Source: an uncultured Porphyromonadaceae bacterium
GTDB lineage: Bacteria > Bacteroidota > Bacteroidia > Bacteroidales > Muribaculaceae
Reading direction: 5' to 3'
NCBI GenBank assembly: GCA_902489275.1
Contig: CABTZK010000001.1
Coordinates: 124,001-188,000 of the forward strand
Length of the DNA stretch: 64,000 nt
Below the pieces are notes generated by a model. It saw only the letters and a list, made by a program, of their open reading frames with translations, had not been told where the DNA came from and searched no databases. Made by a program: the position numbers and the translations under genes. Of the stretch, positions 34,601 to 42,065 are shown one piece after another; position 1 is the first letter of the stretch; every line of letters starts with the position of its first letter.

Positions 34601-35748
34601 GATTGATTACCAACAATGGCGTTAAAGTGGGGTCGTCGACACCTTGTGTCCACGTCACTGGAACAGGTGCCAGCACCAAGATGTACGTCTACTTGGAAGA
34701 CTTCGGCAATGGCGTTGGCGTTTACAACATCGGCAACGAGGACGGCACGATCGCCACATCTTGGGACAAGGCACCAAGCGCCTATCTGCAAGCGCCAGGA
34801 CAGCTGAACACCAACGGTAACGTGGTTGCCGGGCCTGACGGAGGTTGCTGGGTGGCACAAACCCGCTCCTCGGGCAACAATACGCAAGGCGTTCCATCGC
34901 TGGTTTACATGGCTGCCGATGGCACTTGCACGTTCAACTCGGGCCATCAAGATTGGGTCACCAACCTCTCGGGGTCTATGGGCTCAGGCTTCACGGTCAG
35001 TCCAGACGGCAAGACCTTGATTATCAACGATGGCGACGGACTGTTGCAATTCTTCAATCTCACTTGGGACGGCAGCACGCCCACCCTCACCCCCAAGTAC
35101 AGTTTCCGCGCTGACGCGCAAGACGCTAAAAGGAACATCTACGAGATGCAATTTGACTACGCTGGAAACCTCGTTTGCGCAGGTGGCAATGTGGGCATCT
35201 ATAGCATTCCAAAAGAGGAAGGCAACGTGTGTGAGACACCCGCCAAGACCACAGGCGGAGAGGATGGCGAAGGCTTCATCATCGTGAAAAAGGCTATTGA
35301 GCCCGAAGTCGTGGCGGTCACTGGCCTCGTCGTTGACAAGGCCGACAACATGCCTCTTGAAGGCGTGACCGTGACCTTCACAGCAAGCGTGGCCTCTGGC
35401 ACAGCCCAGCAGGCTCCAGCCGGGACGGTGACCATTGAGACTGACGCCAACGGCGAATATACCGTTGAACTCACTCTCAACGTGACCTACAACGTGACTT
35501 ACAGCAAGGTCGGCTACAATACTCAAACGACGACTTTCCTGGCCAGCAAAAACGCCCAATTAGCCACTGTCTACTTGGAGAAGGAGTCTCCAACGGGCAT
35601 GAGTGACGCAAACGCTGGCAAGGTCGTGAAGAGCGTCAAGTATGTGAACGCCGCAGGCATCACGAGCGATACCCCGTTCAAGGGTATGAACGTGGTGATT
35701 ACCGAGTACACCGATGGCACTCGAAGCAGCAAGAAAGTGATGAAATAA
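31645..35748 (+). CDS. Giant secreted N-acetylmuramoyl-L-alanine amidase-like protein with sorting tail
   Basis: A 1367-residue exported protein with a signal peptide (KKILLLAAAAIMAAGAMQA); an ATG at 31657 is an alternative start. Residues about 28-275 resemble the Amidase_3 fold: INPGHGS (first His zinc ligand), FISVHSNAAAEG (second His) and a Glu in GFLIEGYFHTYQ. A carboxypeptidase-regulatory-like beta domain follows (about 305-390, NGIFVFEGLAPGEYTVEA). The long middle (about 400-1180) looks like beta-propeller sequence (FTVSPDGKTLIINDGDG). A second regulatory-like domain covers about 1215-1310. The last 50 residues end in GMNVVITEYTDGTRSSKKVMK-type sequence, resembling Bacteroidales type 9 secretion tails. 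Whether it cuts peptidoglycan is not shown; key residues appear present. Coupled to the propeller gene upstream. Confidence 0.8.
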   Translation: MMTAMKKILLLAAAAIMAAGAMQAKDSDQVRIYINPGHGSWGPNDRPMATIPYPMLANGMPDTCGFYESNTNLWKCLKMGATLQKMGVKAENIMYSRVQNGPYPYVKDDPNGELYNRPLSEICEEVDANNMDMFISVHSNAAAEGSMTNYPLIIYRGHDGEGGDLAPNSRAMCSATWGPHWMDEVDPQSYYGPNNPNIRGDISFYGSSAVRHGTHGDYEGYLGVLKHGVPGFLIEGYFHTYQPARHRALNADYCGQEGVRIARGVANYWNLNPETTGYIMGTVKDLHEKIVNSLFHYAPKTNDQWLPINGAMVTLKKDGEAVGNYTVDNKYNGIFVFEGLAPGEYTVEATASGYKAQGTYTKATTPTEYQDLVTASLGTIHVEANKTAYIKVYLESETYEPPEITYYNYPDPIQPGYVNLGSSYNFGQDNGTVYELAGTVKKAIVRGDTTVVLTNDGATPHLYAINNATKALIKEMSMEGVVPVDAENAGDFSALNDIAFAADGQLIGVNSQRCQYNNNYVDEGYKRGKINVYKWQDIDAAPVLWVSTMSSNNFFRCNMGKAVAVSGAANGECNVMIAGTNAGGNYKGMRFLNLAIADNTIVSSVYSEKTINGSSNYTELKIGDNYKLVVSPQADNQWVIDGSLTAPIEFAPTGQQNTDSPIVGRFPVASGDSATYVPASNGAFFKYAHHILYVTPYMTGTNVAGVKLFDVTNGLANATLIATQGTDLDTAPNGTPAKAVAKAPAYMAAGANVSGADINLYLVMDNEIVKFATSEVAQETVKNIMAYDLASVAGENNAYTFNFKANSDAETAKIVFYDAETDALVGEVEIPNVKEGENTVSLSANEIPGSDNQKMHWAIQLTGKRIPNIARVNLKDASTTYTCAFVAINNNPESDHFGTIYVGDRVSRSNAKNGLYECDVNGVRKNTDPYTGNHAWNSNYRIGIDGNGKIYMSEWGDANSGVFVADPDSLSGAFSPFFIGDRDANGLITNNGVKVGSSTPCVHVTGTGASTKMYVYLEDFGNGVGVYNIGNEDGTIATSWDKAPSAYLQAPGQLNTNGNVVAGPDGGCWVAQTRSSGNNTQGVPSLVYMAADGTCTFNSGHQDWVTNLSGSMGSGFTVSPDGKTLIINDGDGLLQFFNLTWDGSTPTLTPKYSFRADAQDAKRNIYEMQFDYAGNLVCAGGNVGIYSIPKEEGNVCETPAKTTGGEDGEGFIIVKKAIEPEVVAVTGLVVDKADNMPLEGVTVTFTASVASGTAQQAPAGTVTIETDANGEYTVELTLNVTYNVTYSKVGYNTQTTTFLASKNAQLATVYLEKESPTGMSDANAGKVVKSVKYVNAAGITSDTPFKGMNVVITEYTDGTRSSKKVMK

Positions 35749-35777
35749 CACCCATCACGTCACACCTCAACTCATTT

Positions 35778-35822
35778 CAAGGGTCGCATCCACTGTGGGA
35801 TAGCGACCCTTGCTCATTTCAC
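35778..35822 (+). terminator. Hairpin after the amidase-like gene
   Basis: CAAGGGTCGC (35778-35787) pairs perfectly with GCGACCCTTG (35813-35822) around a 25-base loop; the following CTCATTTC is only weakly T-rich. It is probably the end of the two-gene unit. Confidence 0.5.
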
Positions 35823-35869
35823 CCCTGGTCACGCCCGACCGCGCCGGGCCCGCAAAATGCGGACTTGCT

Positions 35870-35901
35870 GTTGTGCGGATAGGGAAAAATGAGTAAATTT
35901 G
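35870..35901 (+). promoter_or_regulatory. Promoter of holB
   Basis: GTTG (35870-35873, one mismatch), 20-base spacer, TAAATTTG (35894-35901), 26 bases before the holB ATG. A GC-rich patch (35830-35862) lies just upstream. Confidence 0.5.
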
Positions 35902-35927
35902 TGGGGTATTAATAAACCGAAAGAAGC

Positions 35928-37046
35928 ATGAAATTCAGCAATGTGATCGGCAACTCGATAGCGATAGAGAGAATACGCCGCATGGTTGACGAAGACCGCA
36001 TCCCCCATGCCCTGCTCCTGCATGGCGCGCCAGGAATCCCCAAACTGGCGCTGGCACGCGCAACAGCACAATACATTCACTGCACTCATCGCCAGCACGG
36101 CGAGCCTTGCGGGCAATGCCCATCGTGCTTGCAGCACCAGAGCTTCAACCATGCCGACACCTTCTTCTCCTACCCTGTGGTGAAAAGAAACGACAGGCCC
36201 ACCAGCGATGACTTCGCCAGCGAGTGGAGGGAATTTCTCAACGAAGACTCGGTAGAGGACTTCCAAAAGTGGGTCTCCCTGCTCAACAAGGAGAACGCCC
36301 AGCCTGTGATTTACCAGAGCGAAAGCGAGAAAATCATCCACGACATGAGTTTTGCCGCCTACACGTCGAAATACAAGGTGCTCATCATGTGGCTTCCCGA
36401 GAAGATGAACGAGGCATGCGCTAACAAACTTCTCAAGATGATTGAGGAGCCATCCCCCGACAGCATTTTCATCCTCGTGAGCGACGATGCCAAGGGCATT
36501 CTGCCCACCATCTTCTCTCGCACACAACGCGTGGAATTAAGGAAACCTAACACCCAGCAAATTGCCGACTACCTTGTGGAACGCTACCAAGTCAACCGGC
36601 AAGAGGCGCTCGCCTTGGCAGCGCCAGCCGACGGGAATGTGGTGCAAGCCGAACGCAACATGCAACTCGACAGCGAGACCAAGCAGTTTAACGAGGAATT
36701 CAAAAGCCTCATGCGACTGGCCTGGACGAGAGACATCAAGAAGCTGAAAGCCTGGAGTGAAAGGGTGGCCGAGTTCAAACGCGAAAAGACGAGACGGTTT
36801 CTCGTCTACTGTAACCGCATGGTACGCGAGAACTTCATCTACAACCTTCATTGCCCAGAATTGAATTACCTCACCCCCGACGAGGAGCAGTTTAGCGTGA
36901 AATTTGCCCGATTCATTAACGAGGAGAACTGCGAGCGCATGTTCGCTGAGTTTGGACGCGCCGAAAAAGACATTCAAGCCAACGGCAACGCCAAAATCAT
37001 CCTTCTTGACCTTGCCATCAAGTGCACGATTCTCATTAAGGCATAG
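35928..37046 (+). CDS. holB: DNA polymerase III delta' subunit
   Basis: A 372-residue AAA+ clamp-loader subunit. The zinc module CxxxxxxxxCxxCxxC is exact (Cys52, 61, 64, 67), as in E. coli delta'. The P-loop region reads HGAPGIPKLAL (32-42): the Lys is kept but the Gly and Ser/Thr of GKS/T are replaced, agreeing with delta' being a non-hydrolysing stator. Sensor region FSRTQRVELR is seen near 200. It is transcribed with the AddB-like gene, which starts 32 bases later. Confidence 0.88.
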   Translation: MKFSNVIGNSIAIERIRRMVDEDRIPHALLLHGAPGIPKLALARATAQYIHCTHRQHGEPCGQCPSCLQHQSFNHADTFFSYPVVKRNDRPTSDDFASEWREFLNEDSVEDFQKWVSLLNKENAQPVIYQSESEKIIHDMSFAAYTSKYKVLIMWLPEKMNEACANKLLKMIEEPSPDSIFILVSDDAKGILPTIFSRTQRVELRKPNTQQIADYLVERYQVNRQEALALAAPADGNVVQAERNMQLDSETKQFNEEFKSLMRLAWTRDIKKLKAWSERVAEFKREKTRRFLVYCNRMVRENFIYNLHCPELNYLTPDEEQFSVKFARFINEENCERMFAEFGRAEKDIQANGNAKIILLDLAIKCTILIKA

Positions 37047-37078
37047 CACAACACCTATTCATCACTCTCATTTACCTA

Positions 37079-40000
37079 ATGAAACACACGCCATTTTTGA
37101 AAGCAGTGGCCAACCACTACAACGCTCTGGACTGCGACTTGAGCGAATATTGCTTTGTGTTCCCTAACCGGCGAAGCAGCAAGTTCTTTGCCAACTATCT
37201 GTGCCAAGGCTCGCGTGGAGTGGCCATCATGCCACAAGTGACCACCATCACCGACTTTATCGCCGACATCACCGAATCGGTGCCTGCCAGCCCCATTGAG
37301 TCGCTCTTCACCCTTTACCAAAGCTACGTGAATGTGAGTGGCAACACCGAGTATGCCTTTGACCGCTTTGTGTTTTGGGGCAATATCATCCTCAAGGATT
37401 TCAATGATTGCGACATGTACCTCGTCGATGCCGAGCAACTGTTTCAAAACACCAAGGAATTGCGAGAAATCTCAACGGACTACATGACTCCGGAACTTAA
37501 AGCCGCCATTGAACGCTTCTTCAACGTGCGCTTTGACGACCACGGCAACGAAGACCGATTCTGGCGCAATTTTGACCCCAGTGGCAATGCCAACGAGGTG
37601 AAACAAGGCTATTTAACCCTGTGGCAACAACTTTATACCCTCTATCTTGAATTCGGGCAACAACTTGAATCGCAAGGGCTTAGCTATCGTGGAAAAATGA
37701 TGCGCGATGCCGTAAAAATCACCAAAAATGCCGCTGCCGATGAGCTGGGGTTCAAAAAAACAGTGATGGTGGGGTTCAACGTGCTCTCAACCAGCGAGCT
37801 TGCGATTTTCGACAACCTGAACAACAAGCGTGTGGCAGAATTTTGCTGGGACTACAACTCCTGTGCTTTCGACAACAAAGCCAACCAAGGCACGCGATTT
37901 CTCGACTTCTACCTCAAGCGGTTTCCCAATGCCATAAACGAGGAAGAAATCACCACTTTCCCGCAGATTGACGTGGTGGCCGTGCCTTCCAACATCGGGC
38001 AAGCCAAATATGCTTTTCACGTTGTGGATCACCTCATCGACCAGCACCTCATCGACGACGTGAGCAACGCCATCGACACCGCCATCGTCCTGCCCGACGA
38101 GAACTTGTTCATGCCATTGCTCAACTCGGCGAGCAGCCGCATTCACAACATCAACGTCACGTTGGGCTACCCCTTGCGGGACAGCGACATTGTTTCGCTC
38201 ATGCGCATCGTGGCCGCCATGCACCGCAAAGCCTACCGCAGCGGCAACGAGACCGAGTTTCATTTTTACCGCGATGACGTGAAAGCCGTTCTCTCCCACC
38301 CCGTGATCAAGTCGATGTTCACCAGCGAGAGCACGCGCATTATCAGCGACATCGACAACAACAATCTCTTTCGCATTCCCGAATCGCGCTTTGCAGGAAC
38401 CGAATTTCACGAGCTCTTCATGACCATTCGACCCGAAGACGGACAAGATGGGGTCATTGCCTATATCAACCACGTGAAAACATTTGTGGAGCGCATCGAC
38501 GAGCGCATCAAGAAACAGCCCCCCACCGCCCAAGCCGAGGACGATGAGCAACAAGCCACCATGCCCCTGCAACGCGCCTTTATCCATCAGTATCTTGAAG
38601 TGCTCGACGATATTCAGGACACGATAGGCCGCTATGGTGTGCCCATGGTGGAATCGACCGTGTTTTTCCTTATCGACCGTCTCACCGCACTCTACACCAT
38701 CCCATTCCAAGGCGAGCCGCTACATGGCTTGCAAATCATGGGCGTGCTTGAGACGCGCTGTCTCGACTTCAAGAATCTGATCATGCTCTCGATGAATGAG
38801 CGTGTGTTTCCACGCAAGTTCTTCTCCAGCTCGTTTATCCCGATGAACTTGCGCAAAGCCTTCAACATGTCAACCATCGAGCACCAAGAGGCCATGACAG
38901 CCTACTACTTCTACCGCCTCATTTCCAGAGCCGAACACGTTACACTCGTCTACGACTCAAGCGAGCAATCCATCGGGTCAGGCGAGCATTCTCGCTACAT
39001 CACGCAATTGGAACTGGCTTATGGTGTCAAGATTCATCGCAAGCAACTGTCGCTCAGCATCAAGCCCTCGAAGCCGCTCGAAATCAATGTGCCCAAGACG
39101 GGGCGAGTAGCCCGCCTCGTAGATGCCTATAGCGACCAACAGTCAACGAAAAGCCTCTCGGCCAGCAGCATCAAAACATTCATCAAGTGCCCGCTCAAGT
39201 TTTATTTCACCAAAATTGAGCGGCTGAACGATGACAACGAGGAGACAGAGTTCATGGATGCCGCCACTTTTGGCAGTATCGTTCACGACACGCTACAGCA
39301 ATTTTACTACCCCGACACTGTGAAGCCAAACGAGCATTATCTCGTCTATAGCGGTATGATTAAAAACTTTAAGAAGCAGAAGTTAAATGCTTACTTGAAG
39401 CGAAACATCAACCGCCTGTTCATGAGGCGCAAAGACGAGCAACTCGACGTGGAACTCACTGGCGAGGCCGCCATCATTTTTGACGCGCTTCACACCTACG
39501 TGTGTCATGTGCTCGACTATGACCTCAAGCAACTGGAAAATCGCCAGGCAACTTATTTTGAAGTCTACGAATGCGAAATGAACCACAATGTGACCTTTAA
39601 GCTGCCTGGCGGAACCGCATTTAATTTCACCTATAAGGCTGACCGAATCGACAAAATCAATGGCGAGGGCGCATTGCGGCTCATCGACTACAAGACGGGA
39701 CGCGACGAGACGGCTTTTAGAAGCGTGGATGACCTTTTTGACCCGTCAAAAGGCAACCTGCTCGCTATCTTGCAACTGCTCATCTACTGCAATGCCTACG
39801 CCAATGAGCATCCCGGGGAACAGGAGATACAGCCCATCATCTACAAACTGCGCAACATGGACGAATCGGGAATCAAATTTGGCCCGACACCAAGAAACCA
39901 GGTCGTGATTGAGGATTTCCGCAACCTCTACCATGAGCAAAACGTGAATGAGCAGTTCCTGGAGCAACTGAAAACTTGCATGGACAAATTCTTTGACCAC

Positions 40001-40084
40001 GACACGCCATTTAGCCAATGTGAAAACTTGCCTAACAGGTCGCCCTGCCCATACTGCAAATTCGTGGAATTTTGCAGGCGATAA
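37079..40084 (+). CDS. AddB-like PD-(D/E)XK nuclease family protein
   Basis: A 1001-residue protein resembling the AddB/RexB side of AddAB recombination enzymes. The N-terminal part is an inactivated helicase-like region (EYCFVFPNRRSSKFFANYL). The C-terminal RecB-type nuclease has ALRLIDYKTGRDE (Asp and Lys of PD-(D/E)XK). The AddB iron-sulfur staple is complete: one Cys in KCPLKFYFTKIERL before the nuclease and CPYCKFVEFC (CxxCxxxxxC) at the extreme C-terminus. It should process DNA ends for recombination with an AddA-type helicase-nuclease, which is not encoded next to it. Confidence 0.85.
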   Translation: MKHTPFLKAVANHYNALDCDLSEYCFVFPNRRSSKFFANYLCQGSRGVAIMPQVTTITDFIADITESVPASPIESLFTLYQSYVNVSGNTEYAFDRFVFWGNIILKDFNDCDMYLVDAEQLFQNTKELREISTDYMTPELKAAIERFFNVRFDDHGNEDRFWRNFDPSGNANEVKQGYLTLWQQLYTLYLEFGQQLESQGLSYRGKMMRDAVKITKNAAADELGFKKTVMVGFNVLSTSELAIFDNLNNKRVAEFCWDYNSCAFDNKANQGTRFLDFYLKRFPNAINEEEITTFPQIDVVAVPSNIGQAKYAFHVVDHLIDQHLIDDVSNAIDTAIVLPDENLFMPLLNSASSRIHNINVTLGYPLRDSDIVSLMRIVAAMHRKAYRSGNETEFHFYRDDVKAVLSHPVIKSMFTSESTRIISDIDNNNLFRIPESRFAGTEFHELFMTIRPEDGQDGVIAYINHVKTFVERIDERIKKQPPTAQAEDDEQQATMPLQRAFIHQYLEVLDDIQDTIGRYGVPMVESTVFFLIDRLTALYTIPFQGEPLHGLQIMGVLETRCLDFKNLIMLSMNERVFPRKFFSSSFIPMNLRKAFNMSTIEHQEAMTAYYFYRLISRAEHVTLVYDSSEQSIGSGEHSRYITQLELAYGVKIHRKQLSLSIKPSKPLEINVPKTGRVARLVDAYSDQQSTKSLSASSIKTFIKCPLKFYFTKIERLNDDNEETEFMDAATFGSIVHDTLQQFYYPDTVKPNEHYLVYSGMIKNFKKQKLNAYLKRNINRLFMRRKDEQLDVELTGEAAIIFDALHTYVCHVLDYDLKQLENRQATYFEVYECEMNHNVTFKLPGGTAFNFTYKADRIDKINGEGALRLIDYKTGRDETAFRSVDDLFDPSKGNLLAILQLLIYCNAYANEHPGEQEIQPIIYKLRNMDESGIKFGPTPRNQVVIEDFRNLYHEQNVNEQFLEQLKTCMDKFFDHDTPFSQCENLPNRSPCPYCKFVEFCRR

Positions 40085-40115
40085 TTGCGTAATTCAAAAT
40101 AATTTACTACCTTTG
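40084..40115 (+). promoter_or_regulatory. Promoter of the rplY-pth operon
   Basis: ATTG (40084-40087, one mismatch), 20-base spacer, TACCTTTG (40108-40115). The -33 box touches the last base of the nuclease gene. The leader of about 70 bases contains TAAGGAG, of uncertain role. Confidence 0.55.
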
Positions 40116-40191
40116 CAGCGCTTTTAGGTTTCCGTGTGATGGGAAATTAAGGAGCATTGTACTTAATTTTTAGTAACACAATTCTTTACAA

Positions 40192-40911
40192 ATGAAAACT
40201 TTTCAATTAAACGCAGAGCCAAGAACCGATCTTGGCAAGAAAGCCGCTAAGGCTATCCGCAAAGAGAACAAAATTCCCGTGGTGCTTAACGGCGGTAAAC
40301 TCATCCAATTTGAGCAAGACACCAATGGCGAGTGGAAATACAATGGCGCACTTGAGCCAGGTGAAAAGGCAGTGATGACCACTGGCGAGGGCAAAGGCGT
40401 GATCACAACCGACTTGACGGTGAACTACAACGACGTGCGCAAGCTCGTCTACACGCCCGAGATTTACCTGGTGGAGCTCACATTCAACGGCAAAGCCCAC
40501 AAGGTCATTTTGAAAGACCTGCAATTCCATCCAGTGAGCGACAACATCCTGCACATTGACTTCCTTGAAGTGAACGACGAGAAACCCGTGGTGATGGAAG
40601 TTCCCGTTCATGTCGAGGGGCACGCTGCCGGCGTGAAGGCTGGTGGCAAGCTCTACCTCAACACCAAGAAAGTGAAAGTGAAAGGTATCTACGACAAGAT
40701 TCCCGAAACCTTGCTCATCAATGTTGACAATATTCAAATTGGCCAATCTATTAAGGTGAAAGACCTCAAGTATGACGACATCCAACTCGTCAGCGCTCCC
40801 GAACTGGTGATTGCCGGTGTGCGTGCAACGCGCAACATTGCCGCTCCAACCGAAGAGGCAGCCCAAGAAGGCGCAGCTGCTACTGAGGAAGAAACCAAGG
40901 CAGAGGAATAG
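40192..40911 (+). CDS. rplY: 50S ribosomal protein L25 (general stress protein Ctc form)
   Basis: A 239-residue L25 of the long TL5/CTC type: an N-terminal 5S-rRNA-binding beta-barrel (MKTFQLNAEPRTDLGKKAAKAIRK to about 95) plus the C-terminal CTC domain (HIDFLEVNDEKPVVMEVPVHVEG). It ends in an acidic Glu/Ala tail (about 210-239), common in Bacteroidetes. First gene of an operon with pth and the S4-domain gene; the gap to pth is 32 bases. Confidence 0.95.
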   Translation: MKTFQLNAEPRTDLGKKAAKAIRKENKIPVVLNGGKLIQFEQDTNGEWKYNGALEPGEKAVMTTGEGKGVITTDLTVNYNDVRKLVYTPEIYLVELTFNGKAHKVILKDLQFHPVSDNILHIDFLEVNDEKPVVMEVPVHVEGHAAGVKAGGKLYLNTKKVKVKGIYDKIPETLLINVDNIQIGQSIKVKDLKYDDIQLVSAPELVIAGVRATRNIAAPTEEAAQEGAAATEEETKAEE

Positions 40912-40943
40912 TTTTTCAACGACAAACTTGTTTTGATCGCCGA

Positions 40944-41507
40944 ATGAAATATTTAATTGTTGGCTTGGGCAATATTGGCGCAGAATACCAAGGAACCCGC
41001 CACAACATAGGATTTACGATATTGGATGCCTTAGCTAAGGCATCCAATATCATTTTCACGACCCAGCGCTATGGCGACGTGGCTGAAATGAGACTCAAAA
41101 ACCAGCAATTGCTGCTGCTCAAGCCATCGACCTACATGAACCTGAGCGGGGATGCCGTGCGCTATTGGAAACAAAAGGAGCAACTTGACAACGACCACAT
41201 CTTAATCATCGTCGACGACATCGCGCTGCCCTTTGGCGCCATACGCATGCGAGGCAAAGGCTCCGATGGCGGCCATAACGGCCTCAAGAGCATCAGCAGC
41301 TTGCTGGGCACGAACGGCTATGCCCGCTTGCGCTTCGGCGTGGGCAACGATTTTCCACAAGGCATGCAGGTGGACTACGTGCTCGGCTACCCCACAGCCG
41401 AGGAACTGGCCATTTTACCCGAGCGTGTGAACGTTGCCATCGAGGCCACGAAAGCCTTTTGCCTATCGGGGCTTAGTTTTGCAATGACTCATTATAACAA
41501 CAAATGA
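40944..41507 (+). CDS. pth: Peptidyl-tRNA hydrolase
   Basis: A 187-residue cytosolic enzyme that frees tRNA from stalled peptidyl-tRNA. The catalytic set is present: Asn10 (VGLGNIG), His20 (GTRHNIGF) and the Asp of IVDDIALPFG near 93; KPSTYMNLSG and GSDGGHNGLKS are family signatures. Length is normal. It overlaps the S4 gene by ATGA (41504-41507). Unusual: codons for residues about 25-36 contain a perfect 34-bp palindrome (41018-41051), yet the encoded ILDALAKASNI agrees with the family. Confidence 0.96.
   Translation: MKYLIVGLGNIGAEYQGTRHNIGFTILDALAKASNIIFTTQRYGDVAEMRLKNQQLLLLKPSTYMNLSGDAVRYWKQKEQLDNDHILIIVDDIALPFGAIRMRGKGSDGGHNGLKSISSLLGTNGYARLRFGVGNDFPQGMQVDYVLGYPTAEELAILPERVNVAIEATKAFCLSGLSFAMTHYNNK
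41018..41051. repeat. Perfect 34-bp palindrome inside pth
   Basis: The arm GATATTGGATGCCTTAG (41018-41034) is followed immediately by its exact reverse complement (41035-41051). It has no spacer and no T-run. It lies wholly in coding sequence of pth. Confidence 0.95.
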
Positions 41508-41977
41508 AATCGGAAGTCCGCATTGACAAATGGCTATGGGCCGTGCGCGTGTTCAAGACACGTAGCCTCGCCACCGAAGCCTGCAAGTTGGGGCGAGTGA
41601 CCATGACCGAAACGGGCATGAACGTGAAGCCCTCGCATCTGATTAAAATCGGCGATAAAATCTCGGTGAAAAAGCCACCCATCACTTTCAGCTTTGAGGT
41701 GATTGGGCTGCTCAACAATCGTGTGGGCGCAAAATTGGTGTCTAACTATGTTAAGAACCTCACGACGCCAGACCAATATGAATTGCTTGAAATGGCTCGC
41801 ATCAGCGGGTTTGTGCGCCGTCAAAAGGGGCTTGGCCGCCCCACCAAAAAAGAAGGGCGCGAGATGAAGGAGTTTGCCGAAGAGGCGTTTATCGGCTTTG
41901 ACGACTGGGATGACGAAAATCCGCTTTGGACCGAAGAGGACGAGTCAAACTTGGAAAGCGGACAAAAAAAACGGTAG
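41504..41977 (+). CDS. RNA-binding S4 domain protein (HslR-like)
   Basis: A 157-residue cytosolic protein with an N-terminal S4 RNA-binding fold (VRIDKWLWAVRVFKTRSLATEACKLGRV, starting near residue 4) and a C-terminal lysine- and acid-rich tail. It resembles HslR/Hsp15, which in E. coli binds stalled 50S subunits carrying peptidyl-tRNA. Its overlap with pth, whose product releases peptidyl-tRNA, agrees with a ribosome-rescue role; this functional link is inference. Followed by a terminator. Confidence 0.88.
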   Translation: MKSEVRIDKWLWAVRVFKTRSLATEACKLGRVTMTETGMNVKPSHLIKIGDKISVKKPPITFSFEVIGLLNNRVGAKLVSNYVKNLTTPDQYELLEMARISGFVRRQKGLGRPTKKEGREMKEFAEEAFIGFDDWDDENPLWTEEDESNLESGQKKR

Positions 41978-42028
41978 GATTGCTCCCCAGGGGGCTATCC
42001 TGCCGAAAAAATATCAAAATAGGCTTCG

Positions 42029-42060
42029 CTGGCGGAGATTCCAATCTCCACCAGTTTTTT
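42029..42060 (+). terminator. Terminator of the rplY-pth-S4 operon
   Basis: CTGGCGGAGATT (42029-42040) pairs with AATCTCCACCAG (42043-42054), 11 of 12 positions matched, followed by six T. It sits just before the typA stop on the opposite strand. Confidence 0.75.
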
Positions 42061-42065
42061 AGTTT

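Noticed and set aside
33058..34950. 630-codon open frame on the minus strand, antisense to the amidase-like gene
   Set aside because: Its translation is rich in Val, His, Gly and Ala with no domain or start signal; it mirrors the codon bias of the real gene on the other strand.
37787..38710. 307-codon minus-strand frame inside the AddB-like gene
   Set aside because: Composition is that of an antisense shadow and the plus-strand gene is clearly real.
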